Source of the DNA: Mediterraneibacter glycyrrhizinilyticus
GTDB lineage: Bacteria; Bacillota; Clostridia; Lachnospirales; Lachnospiraceae
NCBI RefSeq assembly: GCF_015560805.1
Contig: NZ_JADMSO010000004.1
Coordinates: forward strand, 172,656-236,655
Direction: 5' to 3'
Length of the DNA stretch: 64,000 nt
The stretch's first letter is position 1, and each line of letters opens with the position of its first letter. The notes under the pieces are model-generated. The model made no database searches and was not told the origin of the DNA. It saw only the letters and a list, made by a program, of their open reading frames with translations. Both the position numbers and the translations under genes were made by a program. Below are positions 18,269 through 26,048 of this stretch, in pieces.

Positions 18269-18447
18269 ATTCTGTGACCTCCTGTTTCACCTTATAATAG
18301 TTACCGTTTTCCTACATTTATTGTATAAAATCATATTGGTTCCATATAGAGAGTTTTGTTCTTTTTACTTTGATTTTGTTCGGAGACATGGTAAAATAAC
18401 AGAAGTTTGAATTGATTGTTTGTTTGAGGAACCGGAGGACTGACCAC
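18269..18447. promoter_or_regulatory. Divergent control region of the sugar cassette
   Basis: This 179-base gap must hold both promoters. On the plus strand TTGATT, 16 bases, TAAAAT (about 18371-18398) precedes the regulator. On the minus strand a TATACA-like -10 (about 18334-18339) precedes the isomerase, but it has no good -35, which fits a promoter that needs an activator. The sequence is AT-rich; I could not identify an operator with confidence. Confidence 0.4.
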
Positions 18448-19296
18448 ATGATTTCCACGTTTGACCTGACAAAACTAAATGCTTTATTAAAGGACTTCTA
18501 TACACTCACACATATTCGCATCACCGTATTTGATGAGACTTTTCGTGAACTGGCTGCTTATCCGGAGCAGATCGCGCCATTTTGCCGTATCATACGTACA
18601 GATTCCCATGCAGCCTTGAATTGTAAGATGTGTGACCGGCATGCTTGTGAAACAGCTGCCGGACGGCGCACAGCCTATACATACCGTTGTCATGCCGGAC
18701 TTACGGAAAGTATCGTTCCACTATATCAGAGCAACCTATTGATCGGTTATCTTTTTTTCGGACATGTATTTCCATATGAAACACACGAAGACGGCTGGGA
18801 ATCGATCGAAGCACTTTGCAGACCATATCATCTGGATATGGATGCATTGAAATCTGCCTGCTGGGAGCTGCCGTTAATTTCAAAGGATTTTATCACCTCT
18901 GCTTCTCATATCATGCAGGCGGTCGCTTCTTATCTGTGTCTGGAGAGAATGGTCATATTACGTCAAAAGGATCTGCCGGTCCAGATCGACGAATATCTTT
19001 CGGAACATTTTACGGATGAGATCGATACCCCCTCCCTTTGTGAATATTTTGGAATCGGCAAAACAACACTCTATGAAATATCCAAACAAAACTATGGCGT
19101 AGGAATTGCAGAGCACATCCGTTTTTTGCGTATAGAAAAGGCAAAGGCTCTTCTTTCTAAATACCCGCAAATGCGGATCAGCGAGATAGCCTCTGCCTGT
19201 GGTTTTAATGATTATAATTATTTCTGCACTGTATTTAAGAAATTAGTCGGGATACCTCCAAAACAATATCGCAAATCTGATCCCAACCAGACTTAG
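18448..19296 (+). CDS. AraC-family transcriptional regulator with PocR sensory domain
   Basis: 282 residues from the ATG at 18448, with CGGAGGA about 10 bases upstream. Residues 1-165 match a PocR ligand-binding domain: the start LTKLNALLKDFYTLTHIRITVFD, the cysteine cluster NCKMCDRHAC (about 60-69) and the segment YRCHAGLTESIVPLYQSNLLIGYLFFGH are characteristic. The C-terminal 100 residues hold two helix-turn-helix motifs of the AraC type, ending ISEIASACGFNDYNYFCTVFKKLVGIPPKQYR. PocR domains sense small molecules such as polyols. As the only plus-strand gene in the first 61 kb and divergent from the isomerase, it very probably activates the sugar cassette. Confidence 0.88.
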   Translation: MISTFDLTKLNALLKDFYTLTHIRITVFDETFRELAAYPEQIAPFCRIIRTDSHAALNCKMCDRHACETAAGRRTAYTYRCHAGLTESIVPLYQSNLLIGYLFFGHVFPYETHEDGWESIEALCRPYHLDMDALKSACWELPLISKDFITSASHIMQAVASYLCLERMVILRQKDLPVQIDEYLSEHFTDEIDTPSLCEYFGIGKTTLYEISKQNYGVGIAEHIRFLRIEKAKALLSKYPQMRISEIASACGFNDYNYFCTVFKKLVGIPPKQYRKSDPNQT

Positions 19297-19328
19297 GTTC
19301 CCCAAAAAATTATTTCAGCAAAGTCAGT

Positions 19329-19745
19329 TTATAACACATGAAACTGAGGTTTTTCTTCCCCGTATAACCAATAGAGCAAATAGGCGGCAAGAAAGATCCC
19401 AAGCACACAGAGTCCGGAAAACAAGATCGTAAACGGAAGACAGATCTGCCCGAAGAGCTGAAACGGCTGGTCCGAATAATCCCATACATTCCACTGCATC
19501 CATTTGTTGACAAAGATCCCGGTAATAAATTCTCCGGAGGTCACAAAAACCGTACAGCGAAGCACCTGCTTCCAGAGCGGTGTCTTCCATCCGTTCTGAA
19601 GTCCCTGCCAGGCAAAGAAGAGAAAGCAGAATCCCCCCAGCAAAAACATAGACCAATGCGAATAACCGCGAAACAAAAGTTCCACGGCATAATAAAGCGT
19701 ACCGCCTAATGTCCAGCAGAACAGATACTCACTGACTCTTTTCAT
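19329..19745 (-). CDS. Small membrane protein, CmpB family (putative ABC-transporter type IV)
   Basis: 138 residues, almost entirely hydrophobic, with about four membrane spans. The N-terminal GGTLYYAVELLFRGYSHWSMFLLGG (positions 14-38) is the signature of the PF06541 family. The name of that family is historical and the function unknown. GEFITGIFVNKWMQWNVWDYS in the middle is also typical. The start has CAGGAGGG about 10 bases upstream. It is convergent with the PocR regulator (32 bp between stops) and downstream of miaB by 90 bp, with no clear terminator on either side. Confidence 0.75.
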   Translation of the reverse strand: MKRVSEYLFCWTLGGTLYYAVELLFRGYSHWSMFLLGGFCFLFFAWQGLQNGWKTPLWKQVLRCTVFVTSGEFITGIFVNKWMQWNVWDYSDQPFQLFGQICLPFTILFSGLCVLGIFLAAYLLYWLYGEEKPQFHVL

Positions 19746-19835
19746 GAAAAAAACGCCCTCCTGTATATGAAAGATTTGCTTTTGCTTTCTCTTTCATAGT
19801 GTGGACGTTTTTCTTAAAATTATAGTTGGAAGTTA

Positions 19836-21311
19836 TTACTGCACAGACTCCGTGATCTCACCGATATAATAAAATCCGCGGCATTCTTTTAATGCAACCG
19901 GAACGATCTTTCCGATCAGAGAGAGATCTCCCGGAAAATGAACAAGCAGATTATTGCTCATTCTTCCGGTCATCAGATGCGGATCGTGATCATTCTGCTG
20001 TTCTACCAAAACTTCTTGAATGGTATCCTTGTATACACTGCACGTTTCCGCTGAAATCTGCTGTACCTCTTTCAGCAGTCTGTTAAAACGATCGGTCACA
20101 ACATCTGCCGGAACCTGATCTTCCATCACGGCAGCAGGAGTTCCCGTACGTTTGGAATACTGAAATGTAAACGCGCTGTCATAGCGGACTTTTTGCACTA
20201 CATCCATTGTTTCGAGGAAGTCTTCTTCTGTCTCTCCCGGGAATCCGACGATAATATCCGTCGTCAGGGAAATATCCGGTACTGCCCGGCGGATCCGTTC
20301 AACCAGATCCAGATATTGTTCCTTTGTATACCGTCGGTTCATTTTCTCCAGGATCCGGGTGCTTCCGGACTGTACCGGAAGATGTAGGTGTTTGCAGATC
20401 TTTTTAGAGCGTCCCATGACCTCGATCAGTTCGTCGGACAGATCTTTCGGGTGAGACGTCATGAAGCGAATCCGCTCCAATCCCTCTATTTTTTCAATTT
20501 CAGTTAAGAGCTGTGCAAAGGTCATCGGCTCTTCCAGATTCTTTCCATAGGAATTGACGTTCTGACCAAGTAGCATGACTTCAACTACACCATCGGCAAC
20601 GAGCATCTCGATCTCACGGATGATATCTTTCGGATTCCGGCTCCGTTCTCTTCCGCGCACATACGGCACAATGCAATAACTACAGAAGTTGTTGCATCCA
20701 AACATAATATTGACGCCGGATTTGAACGGATATTTCCGCTCACTCGGCAGATCTTCGACGATCTTATCCGTATCTTTCCAGATATCGATCACCATACGGT
20801 TTGATTCCAACCTTGTGGCGATCAGCTCCGCAAACTTATAAATATTATGCGTTCCGAAAATAAGATCTACGAAACGATAGCTCTTTTTCAGCTTTTCTAC
20901 CACTTCCGGCTCCTGCATCATACAGCCGCACAGACCGATCAACATATGCGGATTCTGTTTCTTGATCCGGCTTAGCTGACCGAGGCGTCCGTATACACGC
21001 TGGTTCGCATTTTCCCGGACCGTGCATGTATTGAAGATCACAAAATCCGCTTTTTCTTCCTCCGCTTCTTCCTTGTAGCCGATCTGCTCTAAAATCCCGA
21101 CCAGCTTTTCAGAGTCCCTTGCGTTCATCTGACAGCCAAACGTTGTGACACAAAAAGTCAGCGGGCGGCCAAGCTGTGCTTCCTGCTTTGCGACAAGCAT
21201 TCTTGCTTTTTTTATAAAGTAGAACTGACGCGCAGGCTCCTCTGCCGGAGCAGGTTCGTTCAAATCCATTGTTTCCAGAAATTCGCTTATCTTTTGATTC
21301 TGATCAGACAT
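19836..21311 (-). CDS. miaB: tRNA-2-methylthio-N6-dimethylallyladenosine synthase MiaB
   Basis: 491 residues. The N-terminal UPF0004 domain has its three Cys in TTFGCQMNARDSEK, FNTCTV and CGCMMQEPEV, binding one 4Fe-4S cluster. The radical-SAM cluster motif is CNNFCSYCIVPYVRG (CxxxCxxC, near residue 205). A TRAM domain ends the protein. It inserts sulfur and a methyl group at C2 of i6A37 in tRNA, acting after MiaA (7.3 kb). An AAAGGAAG site precedes the ATG. It follows the DUF4250 gene by 27 bp and is probably co-transcribed with the cyclo-ligase. A roughly 65-residue N-terminal extension before GCQMN is usual for the clostridial form. Confidence 0.96.
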   Translation of the reverse strand: MSDQNQKISEFLETMDLNEPAPAEEPARQFYFIKKARMLVAKQEAQLGRPLTFCVTTFGCQMNARDSEKLVGILEQIGYKEEAEEEKADFVIFNTCTVRENANQRVYGRLGQLSRIKKQNPHMLIGLCGCMMQEPEVVEKLKKSYRFVDLIFGTHNIYKFAELIATRLESNRMVIDIWKDTDKIVEDLPSERKYPFKSGVNIMFGCNNFCSYCIVPYVRGRERSRNPKDIIREIEMLVADGVVEVMLLGQNVNSYGKNLEEPMTFAQLLTEIEKIEGLERIRFMTSHPKDLSDELIEVMGRSKKICKHLHLPVQSGSTRILEKMNRRYTKEQYLDLVERIRRAVPDISLTTDIIVGFPGETEEDFLETMDVVQKVRYDSAFTFQYSKRTGTPAAVMEDQVPADVVTDRFNRLLKEVQQISAETCSVYKDTIQEVLVEQQNDHDPHLMTGRMSNNLLVHFPGDLSLIGKIVPVALKECRGFYYIGEITESVQ

Positions 21312-21338
21312 GATATTTCTTCCTTTCCGATATGTTTA

Positions 21339-21521
21339 TCATACAAATTGATTTCTCTCAGCGTCGTATTCAAAATCGATCGCATCCAGTTTTGCTTCCA
21401 GATATTCTTTTGATATTTGCAGATCTTCACAAAGAAGATCCAGATTTTGATAATAATCACGTAATTTCGTGTTAATAACACTTAACAGGATCATAGGATC
21501 TCTTGGTAATTGCTCTGACAT
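21339..21521 (-). CDS. DUF4250 domain-containing small protein
   Basis: 60 residues starting at the ATG at 21521, with AGAGGA 5 bases upstream. The sequence MSEQLPRDPMILLSVINTKLRDYYQNLD matches the small DUF4250 family common in clostridia: the DPMxLLSxxNxKLRD opening and a C-terminal DAERNQF. It lacks any catalytic motif I recognise and its role is unknown. Its first 31 bases overlap the end of the cyclo-ligase gene in another frame, so the two are translated from the same message; miaB follows 27 bp later. Confidence 0.8.
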   Translation of the reverse strand: MSEQLPRDPMILLSVINTKLRDYYQNLDLLCEDLQISKEYLEAKLDAIDFEYDAERNQFV

Positions 21522-22075
21522 AATATTCCTCTTTCTGTAACAACAAACTCCACCGGAACATCGTGGGATTCTGCCGGAATTGTTTTCACACATTGTGTGG
21601 AAAATGCAAGCCCGATCCGACGGTATTCCGGATGTTTTTTCAAATATGTATCATAGTATCCTTTTCCGTATCCGATCCGGTTTCCACATTTGTCAAATGC
21701 GGCGCCGGGAAGAATGACAAGAACCTTTTTTCCCTCTGCAAGTGTCTCCGGTTTCCCGACCGGCTCTAAAATATTCCAGCATCCAGGAGCGAGTTCTTTC
21801 ATGGATCGAATAAAATAAAATCCCATATCATGGGCGCCTTGCACTTTCGGAACCGCAGTCTTTTTCCCACACCGCCATGCCGCCGAAAAGATTTCATTTG
21901 TCGGGACTTCTGTACCATGAGAAACATAGCAATAGATTTCTTCCGCCCAAAGAAAAAGCGGATGCGAGATCACTTGCTCCGCTATTTTCCGGCTGTATTC
22001 ACGACGCATATTCTCCGAAATCCGACCTCTTTGCGCAAGCGCCTGTTTTCTAATTTGCTCTTTTTTTTCGGTCAA
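21491..22075 (-). CDS. 5-formyltetrahydrofolate cyclo-ligase
   Basis: 194 residues from a TTG start at 22075; a GGGGGA lies 4-5 bases upstream, and the protein then begins LTEKKEQIRKQALAQR, the usual N-terminus. No suitable ATG lies nearby, and the upstream in-frame extension would lie inside the DUF896 gene. The ATP and folate motif PGAAFDKCGNRIGYGKGYYD (about 125-144) is diagnostic. The enzyme converts 5-formyl-THF to 5,10-methenyl-THF with ATP, rescuing a storage form that inhibits folate enzymes. It feeds the same pool as Fhs and FolD at 50-52 kb. It overlaps the DUF896 gene by 26 bp upstream and DUF4250 by 31 bp downstream. Confidence 0.9.
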   Translation of the reverse strand: MTEKKEQIRKQALAQRGRISENMRREYSRKIAEQVISHPLFLWAEEIYCYVSHGTEVPTNEIFSAAWRCGKKTAVPKVQGAHDMGFYFIRSMKELAPGCWNILEPVGKPETLAEGKKVLVILPGAAFDKCGNRIGYGKGYYDTYLKKHPEYRRIGLAFSTQCVKTIPAESHDVPVEFVVTERGILCQSNYQEIL

Positions 22076-22274
22076 ATTTATCCCCCAGATTTGTAATACT
22101 TCCGTCTTTTTCCTGAATATCAATATTGTCAAGCTGACTGCGCAGGTTTCTGCGGATGCTCTCGATATATTCCGCACGAAGCAATTTCTGTTCTTCTTTT
22201 TCTGCTTCTGTCAGTCCCTCAGCTTTTGACTTCCGATATAATTCATTGATCCTTGCAATTTTCAATTCATCCAT
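22050..22274 (-). CDS. DUF896 (YnzC-like) small protein
   Basis: 74 residues from the ATG at 22274, with GAGGAATTTTGAA upstream. The sequence MDELKIARINELYRKSKAEGLTE, then RRNLRSQLDNIDI, fits the DUF896/YnzC family of short helical-hairpin proteins. In Bacillus a member sits in an SOS-controlled operon, but its role is unknown. A longer in-frame extension to 22397 lies mostly within the preceding gene and was not used. It overlaps the cyclo-ligase start by 26 bp. Confidence 0.85.
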   Translation of the reverse strand: MDELKIARINELYRKSKAEGLTEAEKEEQKLLRAEYIESIRRNLRSQLDNIDIQEKDGSITNLGDKFDRKKRAN

Positions 22275-22344
22275 TTCAAAATTCCTCACTTTCTCTAATT
22301 GCATATCATACACTATTTGAGGAATTTCGTCCAGATGGATTTTT

Positions 22345-22704
22345 CTAACTGGAGTAGTTTTCCAAAAAACCATACAGTTCTCTCGTCGTCTCCACATATT
22401 TTCCGGTCCGCACAGCTTCCTGCACTTCTTTCGGAAGTGACGAACAGGAGATCTCGGTCAATTCATACAACGTTTCTCCGTCACTCAAATAAACCGCCAC
22501 ATATCCGTGCAGTTCTTTCAGATAATATCCCTCGTTCTTTGTCGTCTCTCCTTTGGTAGAAATGAACTGCGTATTTTCTTCTTCCACGGTCTTCGCTTCC
22601 TGCTTGTCCATCCTATACTGATAACTGAGCTGATATCCGATCGCAAGAAGTGATATGATCAGAAAGAATGCCGCAAAAAAACCGATACTATATCTTTTTT
22701 TCAT
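22345..22704 (-). CDS. BofC-like membrane-anchored protein
   Basis: 119 residues from the ATG at 22704 with AAGGAGT about 10 bases upstream. A basic start and one membrane span (residues 7-27) are followed by an extracytoplasmic domain of about 60 residues ending GYYLKELHGYVAVYLSDG, TLYELTEISCSSLP, GKYVETTRELYGFLENYSS. This resembles the C-terminal domain of BofC, the spore-formation checkpoint protein that acts between forespore and mother cell. The resemblance is by pattern and I cannot run a profile search; the N-terminal BofC domain is absent. It sits just downstream of spoVB, which supports a sporulation link. Confidence 0.6.
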   Translation of the reverse strand: MKKRYSIGFFAAFFLIISLLAIGYQLSYQYRMDKQEAKTVEEENTQFISTKGETTKNEGYYLKELHGYVAVYLSDGETLYELTEISCSSLPKEVQEAVRTGKYVETTRELYGFLENYSS

Positions 22705-22809
22705 AAGGACACACTCCTTTTTTCTAATAGTATCGGCTTTTTCTTTCTTTTTATTCTTATAATGCCGGAACCGGAAATGCCATGTGTTTTCAGGATATCC
22801 GGTTTCCTT

Positions 22810-22852
22810 AGCGTCAGTGTACAAGAGGAAATACGCCTTGTACACCGACGCT
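22810..22852 (-). repeat. Long hairpin, copy A of a GTCGGTGTA element
   Basis: Two 16-base arms (AGCGTCGGTGTACAAG and CTTGTACACTGACGCT, minus strand) flank an 11-base loop. The only imperfect pair is G opposite T: a wobble in the minus-strand RNA but an A-C mismatch in the plus-strand RNA. It lies between the spoVB stop and the BofC-like gene. No T run follows it on the minus strand, so it is not a plain terminator. Related elements occur at 39879-39916 and 54660-54728. Confidence 0.7.
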
Positions 22853-22863
22853 ATTGATTTTTT

Positions 22864-24540
22864 CTAATGCCCCGGAAGCAAATGCAGTTTCTTGCATATC
22901 CGGTAAATCGCATCCCCTTTTGGCAATGCGGTAAAATCTTTTTTTGAAAGCGTGCCAAGTTTCAATACGACGACCGCATAAACCGGCATGGCGATCAAAA
23001 TAGAAAGACCGGTTGCGACAAATCTTCCGCCGATCAGTACGTCGAACAATAAATGAACCACATAAGTAACAATTCCCATCACAAGCGCTGCAGTAAGTGG
23101 TTTCAAATAGGTTTTGTCGATTTCCTGACGATAACCGCAAGTCAGACGGATCGCACGGATATTCAGATAACACATACAGAGCGAGAAAATAATATTGCTC
23201 CCTACAAGTGCGTAAATATTCCATTTAAACACGATCAGCATAAGGAATAACGCCGCCAGATGGACGATCAGCGAAAGCCCTGCATTTTTTGCCGGCTCCG
23301 CCATTTTGTCAAGTCCCTGCAAGATCGAGTTTGTTACTGTCGATAAGGAGTACAAAACGACTGTGACAGCGCCGAGAGCCAGTGTCAGTGCCGGCGTTGT
23401 GTTGGCATCATTATATAAAAGGATCATCAACGGTTTTGCCAGCACAATAAATCCGATAAAACAAGGGATCGCGATCAGCATCGTCAATTTGATCGTCTGC
23501 TCGATCTTTCCGTGGATCTCTTTTTTATTTTTTGTGGCAGCAGCCATCGTAAGACTCGGGATCACCGATGCAGCAAGCCCGTTCGCCATCGCCAGAGGAA
23601 TGTTGATCAACGTATTATACTTTCCGGTATAAATTCCCTGCAACGTCATATATTCTTTTTCGGTAAATCCCTGTGCAGCCATGATCTGATTGAAAAAGGA
23701 CAGATCTAAAATCTGGTTGATATTATAGATCGCCGTACTGAAGATGACCGGAATGATTGTCAGGATCAATATTTTTAAAATATGACGGTAACTTTCTTTT
23801 TTCTTTGTCCGGTCTGCACGGATCTGCCGCCGGATCACTTTCCGGTAAATAAAAAATGAAAACAATAAAAACAGCAGTGCAAAAACAGCTCCGGCAACGG
23901 TTCCGAGTGTTCCTCCCGCCGCACCATATGCAGGACCGAGCAGTTCTTCGTTTCGTTTCTCTCCTGCCGCGATTCCGATCTTAAATAAAACGCTTGCTCC
24001 CGCGATACTTACGACCGCGTTGACGACCTGCTCGATGATCTGGGAAACTGCGGTCGGCATCATCGTCCCCAATCCCTGAAAATACCCTCGCAGCACACCA
24101 AGCAGCGCAACAACAAACAGTCCGACAGCGAGCACACGCAGCGCATAAGCGCTCAGCGGTGATTTCATCAGGTTTGCCGCGATCATATCCGCTCCGAAAA
24201 ATACGATCAGAGATGCCAGCACGCCGACGATCACGGAAAAAACCAGTGATCCTAAGAAAACCCGAAACGCATTTCTCCGCTGGCGCATCGCCATCCGCGC
24301 GGAAACAAGTTTGGAAACTGCAGTCGGAAGACTCAAACTTGAGAGCATCAGCGCAAATGCATAGACTTCAAACGCGTAACCGTAAAATCCATTACCCTCA
24401 TCGCCGAGAATATTCGTCAGAGGAATCCGATAGAGAGCGCCGATCACTTTTGTCATCACCATAGCGATCGCAAGGATCATACCCTGCATCAGGAAGTCGT
24501 CTTTCTTCCTCTTCTTTTGATTGGTATGTGGATCTGTCAT
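22864..24540 (-). CDS. spoVB: SpoVB-like polysaccharide/lipid flippase
   Basis: 558 residues with about 14 membrane spans, starting MTDPHTNQKKRKKDDFLMQGMILAIAMVMTKVIGALYRIPL. The early DDFLMQGMILA and KVIGALYRIPL are typical of the SpoVB group of the MOP flippase superfamily. These proteins move lipid-linked wall precursors across membranes; the Bacillus member is needed for spore cortex formation, but paralogues act in vegetative cells. It follows ybeY by 15 bp as the last gene of the yqfC-yqfD-phoH-ybeY cluster. AGGAGG precedes the ATG. It is polytopic throughout, with no sign of truncation. Confidence 0.82.
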   Translation of the reverse strand: MTDPHTNQKKRKKDDFLMQGMILAIAMVMTKVIGALYRIPLTNILGDEGNGFYGYAFEVYAFALMLSSLSLPTAVSKLVSARMAMRQRRNAFRVFLGSLVFSVIVGVLASLIVFFGADMIAANLMKSPLSAYALRVLAVGLFVVALLGVLRGYFQGLGTMMPTAVSQIIEQVVNAVVSIAGASVLFKIGIAAGEKRNEELLGPAYGAAGGTLGTVAGAVFALLFLLFSFFIYRKVIRRQIRADRTKKKESYRHILKILILTIIPVIFSTAIYNINQILDLSFFNQIMAAQGFTEKEYMTLQGIYTGKYNTLINIPLAMANGLAASVIPSLTMAAATKNKKEIHGKIEQTIKLTMLIAIPCFIGFIVLAKPLMILLYNDANTTPALTLALGAVTVVLYSLSTVTNSILQGLDKMAEPAKNAGLSLIVHLAALFLMLIVFKWNIYALVGSNIIFSLCMCYLNIRAIRLTCGYRQEIDKTYLKPLTAALVMGIVTYVVHLLFDVLIGGRFVATGLSILIAMPVYAVVVLKLGTLSKKDFTALPKGDAIYRICKKLHLLPGH

Positions 24541-24555
24541 AAGTGTCCTCCTGTA

Positions 24556-25053
24556 TTACCGCGATATTTGTACTTTTTCCATGATCTCGCGCTGTTTTGC
24601 TTCCATGACCTGACGTTCATCCTCTTCCATATGGTCATAGCCGAATAAATGCAGCATACTGTGTGCGATCAGAAATGCAAACTCGCGAAGCGGAGTATGC
24701 CCGTACGCCTCTGCCTGTTCCAATACTTTTTCTTTGGAGATCACAATGTCTCCGAGCATCAGCTCTCCGGATTCCGGATTGAACGCTTCTTCGCCCTGTT
24801 CTTCAAATCCGGAAAACTCTCCCGGCGTCTCATATTCCAGCATCGGAAATGACAGCACATCGGTAGGCTTATCGATCTGCCGGAACATCCGGTTCATTTC
24901 CCGGATTTCATCATTTGTTGTCAAAAGCAGATTGATCTCTGCTTCATACGGACATCCGATATAATTCAGCGCTGCCTCTGTAACGATCTTTGCAGTCTCT
25001 TCTGTATCAAAAGACAGTGTGACTGCCCCCTCTTCTTCCATGTATAAACTCAT
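24556..25053 (-). CDS. ybeY: Endoribonuclease YbeY
   Basis: 165 residues with the metal motif HSMLHLFGYDH (His131, His135, His141), the HxxxHxxxxxH zinc site of the family. YbeY is a metal-dependent RNase used in 16S rRNA 3'-end maturation and ribosome quality control. It overlaps the phoH stop by 4 bp (ATGA), a coupling conserved across bacteria. A GGAAGAAG site lies inside the end of phoH. Its N-terminal half is typical (LLLTTNDEIREMNRMFRQIDKPTDVLSFP). Confidence 0.95.
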   Translation of the reverse strand: MSLYMEEEGAVTLSFDTEETAKIVTEAALNYIGCPYEAEINLLLTTNDEIREMNRMFRQIDKPTDVLSFPMLEYETPGEFSGFEEQGEEAFNPESGELMLGDIVISKEKVLEQAEAYGHTPLREFAFLIAHSMLHLFGYDHMEEDERQVMEAKQREIMEKVQISR

Positions 25054-26048
25054 GACTTCTTCCGTTTTGCGTTTGCTTTTGGCGCGCGCATTCCTTTCTT
25101 TTCGTACTCTTCATATGCTTTTACGATCTTCTGTACGAGTGGGTGTCTTACAACATCTTTGCTCGTCAGCGTGCAGATGCTGATCCCCTCCAGACCTTTG
25201 ATCACTTTCACTGCCACATCCAGACCGGAAACCGTTCCTGCCGGAAGATCTTTCTGCGTGGAATCTCCGGTGATCACGACTTTGGATCCGAAACCGATCC
25301 TTGTCAGGAACATTTTCATCTGAGCAGGCGTCGTATTCTGCGCCTCGTCCAGTATGATAAATGCATTGTCCAGCGTTCTTCCGCGCATATAAGCAAGCGG
25401 CGCCACTTCGATCAGCCCTTTTTCCGAATTTTTCAAGAAACTTTCCGCGCCCATGATCTGGTACAGCGCGTCATAAAGCGGACGCAGATACGGGTCGATC
25501 TTGCTTTGCAGATCTCCCGGCAGAAATCCAAGCTTCTCGCCTGCTTCGATCGCCGGTCTCGTTAAAATGATCCGCTCTACTTCATTTTGCTTAAAAGCGG
25601 TGATCGCCATTGCCATCGCAAGATAGGTTTTTCCGGTTCCGGCAGGTCCCAGTCCGAATGTGATCATATCTTTTTTGATCGCATCCACGTATTTTTTCTG
25701 TCCCAACGTTTTCGGTTTGATCGGTTTTCCCTGAAGCGTATGACAGATCAGTTCGCGGTCGATCTCTACGATCCCCTCTTCCTGATCTTCAAAGACAAGG
25801 GATATGGCATAGTCGACATTTTGCTCGGTGATCGTGTTGCCACGTCTGGATAGCTCCGTCAGCTGGGTGAGAACCCGTCTGGCTTTCTCTGCGGACGCCT
25901 GCTCTCCTAATATTTTTACCTGCCCGTCCCGGGCGATCAATGTCACATGAAATGTACGCTCGATTTTTTTCGCATAAGCGTCAAACTGACCAAATACATT
26001 TTGTTCATGTTGTGTCGGTATATCAATCATCAGTTCCGATAGACTCAT
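25050..26048 (-). CDS. phoH: PhoH-like ATPase
   Basis: 332 residues from the ATG at 26048, with AAAGGA about 9 bases upstream; the in-frame TTG six codons earlier overlaps that site. The P-loop GPAGTGKTYLAMAMAI is at 134-149 and the Walker B is FIILDEAQNTT (about 231-241). PhoH proteins are cytoplasmic RNA-associated ATPases of the helicase-like P-loop group and are genetically linked to YbeY. It overlaps the end of yqfD by 26 bp and is followed immediately by ybeY, so the sporulation genes and the RNA genes share a message. Confidence 0.94.
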   Translation of the reverse strand: MSLSELMIDIPTQHEQNVFGQFDAYAKKIERTFHVTLIARDGQVKILGEQASAEKARRVLTQLTELSRRGNTITEQNVDYAISLVFEDQEEGIVEIDRELICHTLQGKPIKPKTLGQKKYVDAIKKDMITFGLGPAGTGKTYLAMAMAITAFKQNEVERIILTRPAIEAGEKLGFLPGDLQSKIDPYLRPLYDALYQIMGAESFLKNSEKGLIEVAPLAYMRGRTLDNAFIILDEAQNTTPAQMKMFLTRIGFGSKVVITGDSTQKDLPAGTVSGLDVAVKVIKGLEGISICTLTSKDVVRHPLVQKIVKAYEEYEKKGMRAPKANAKRKKS

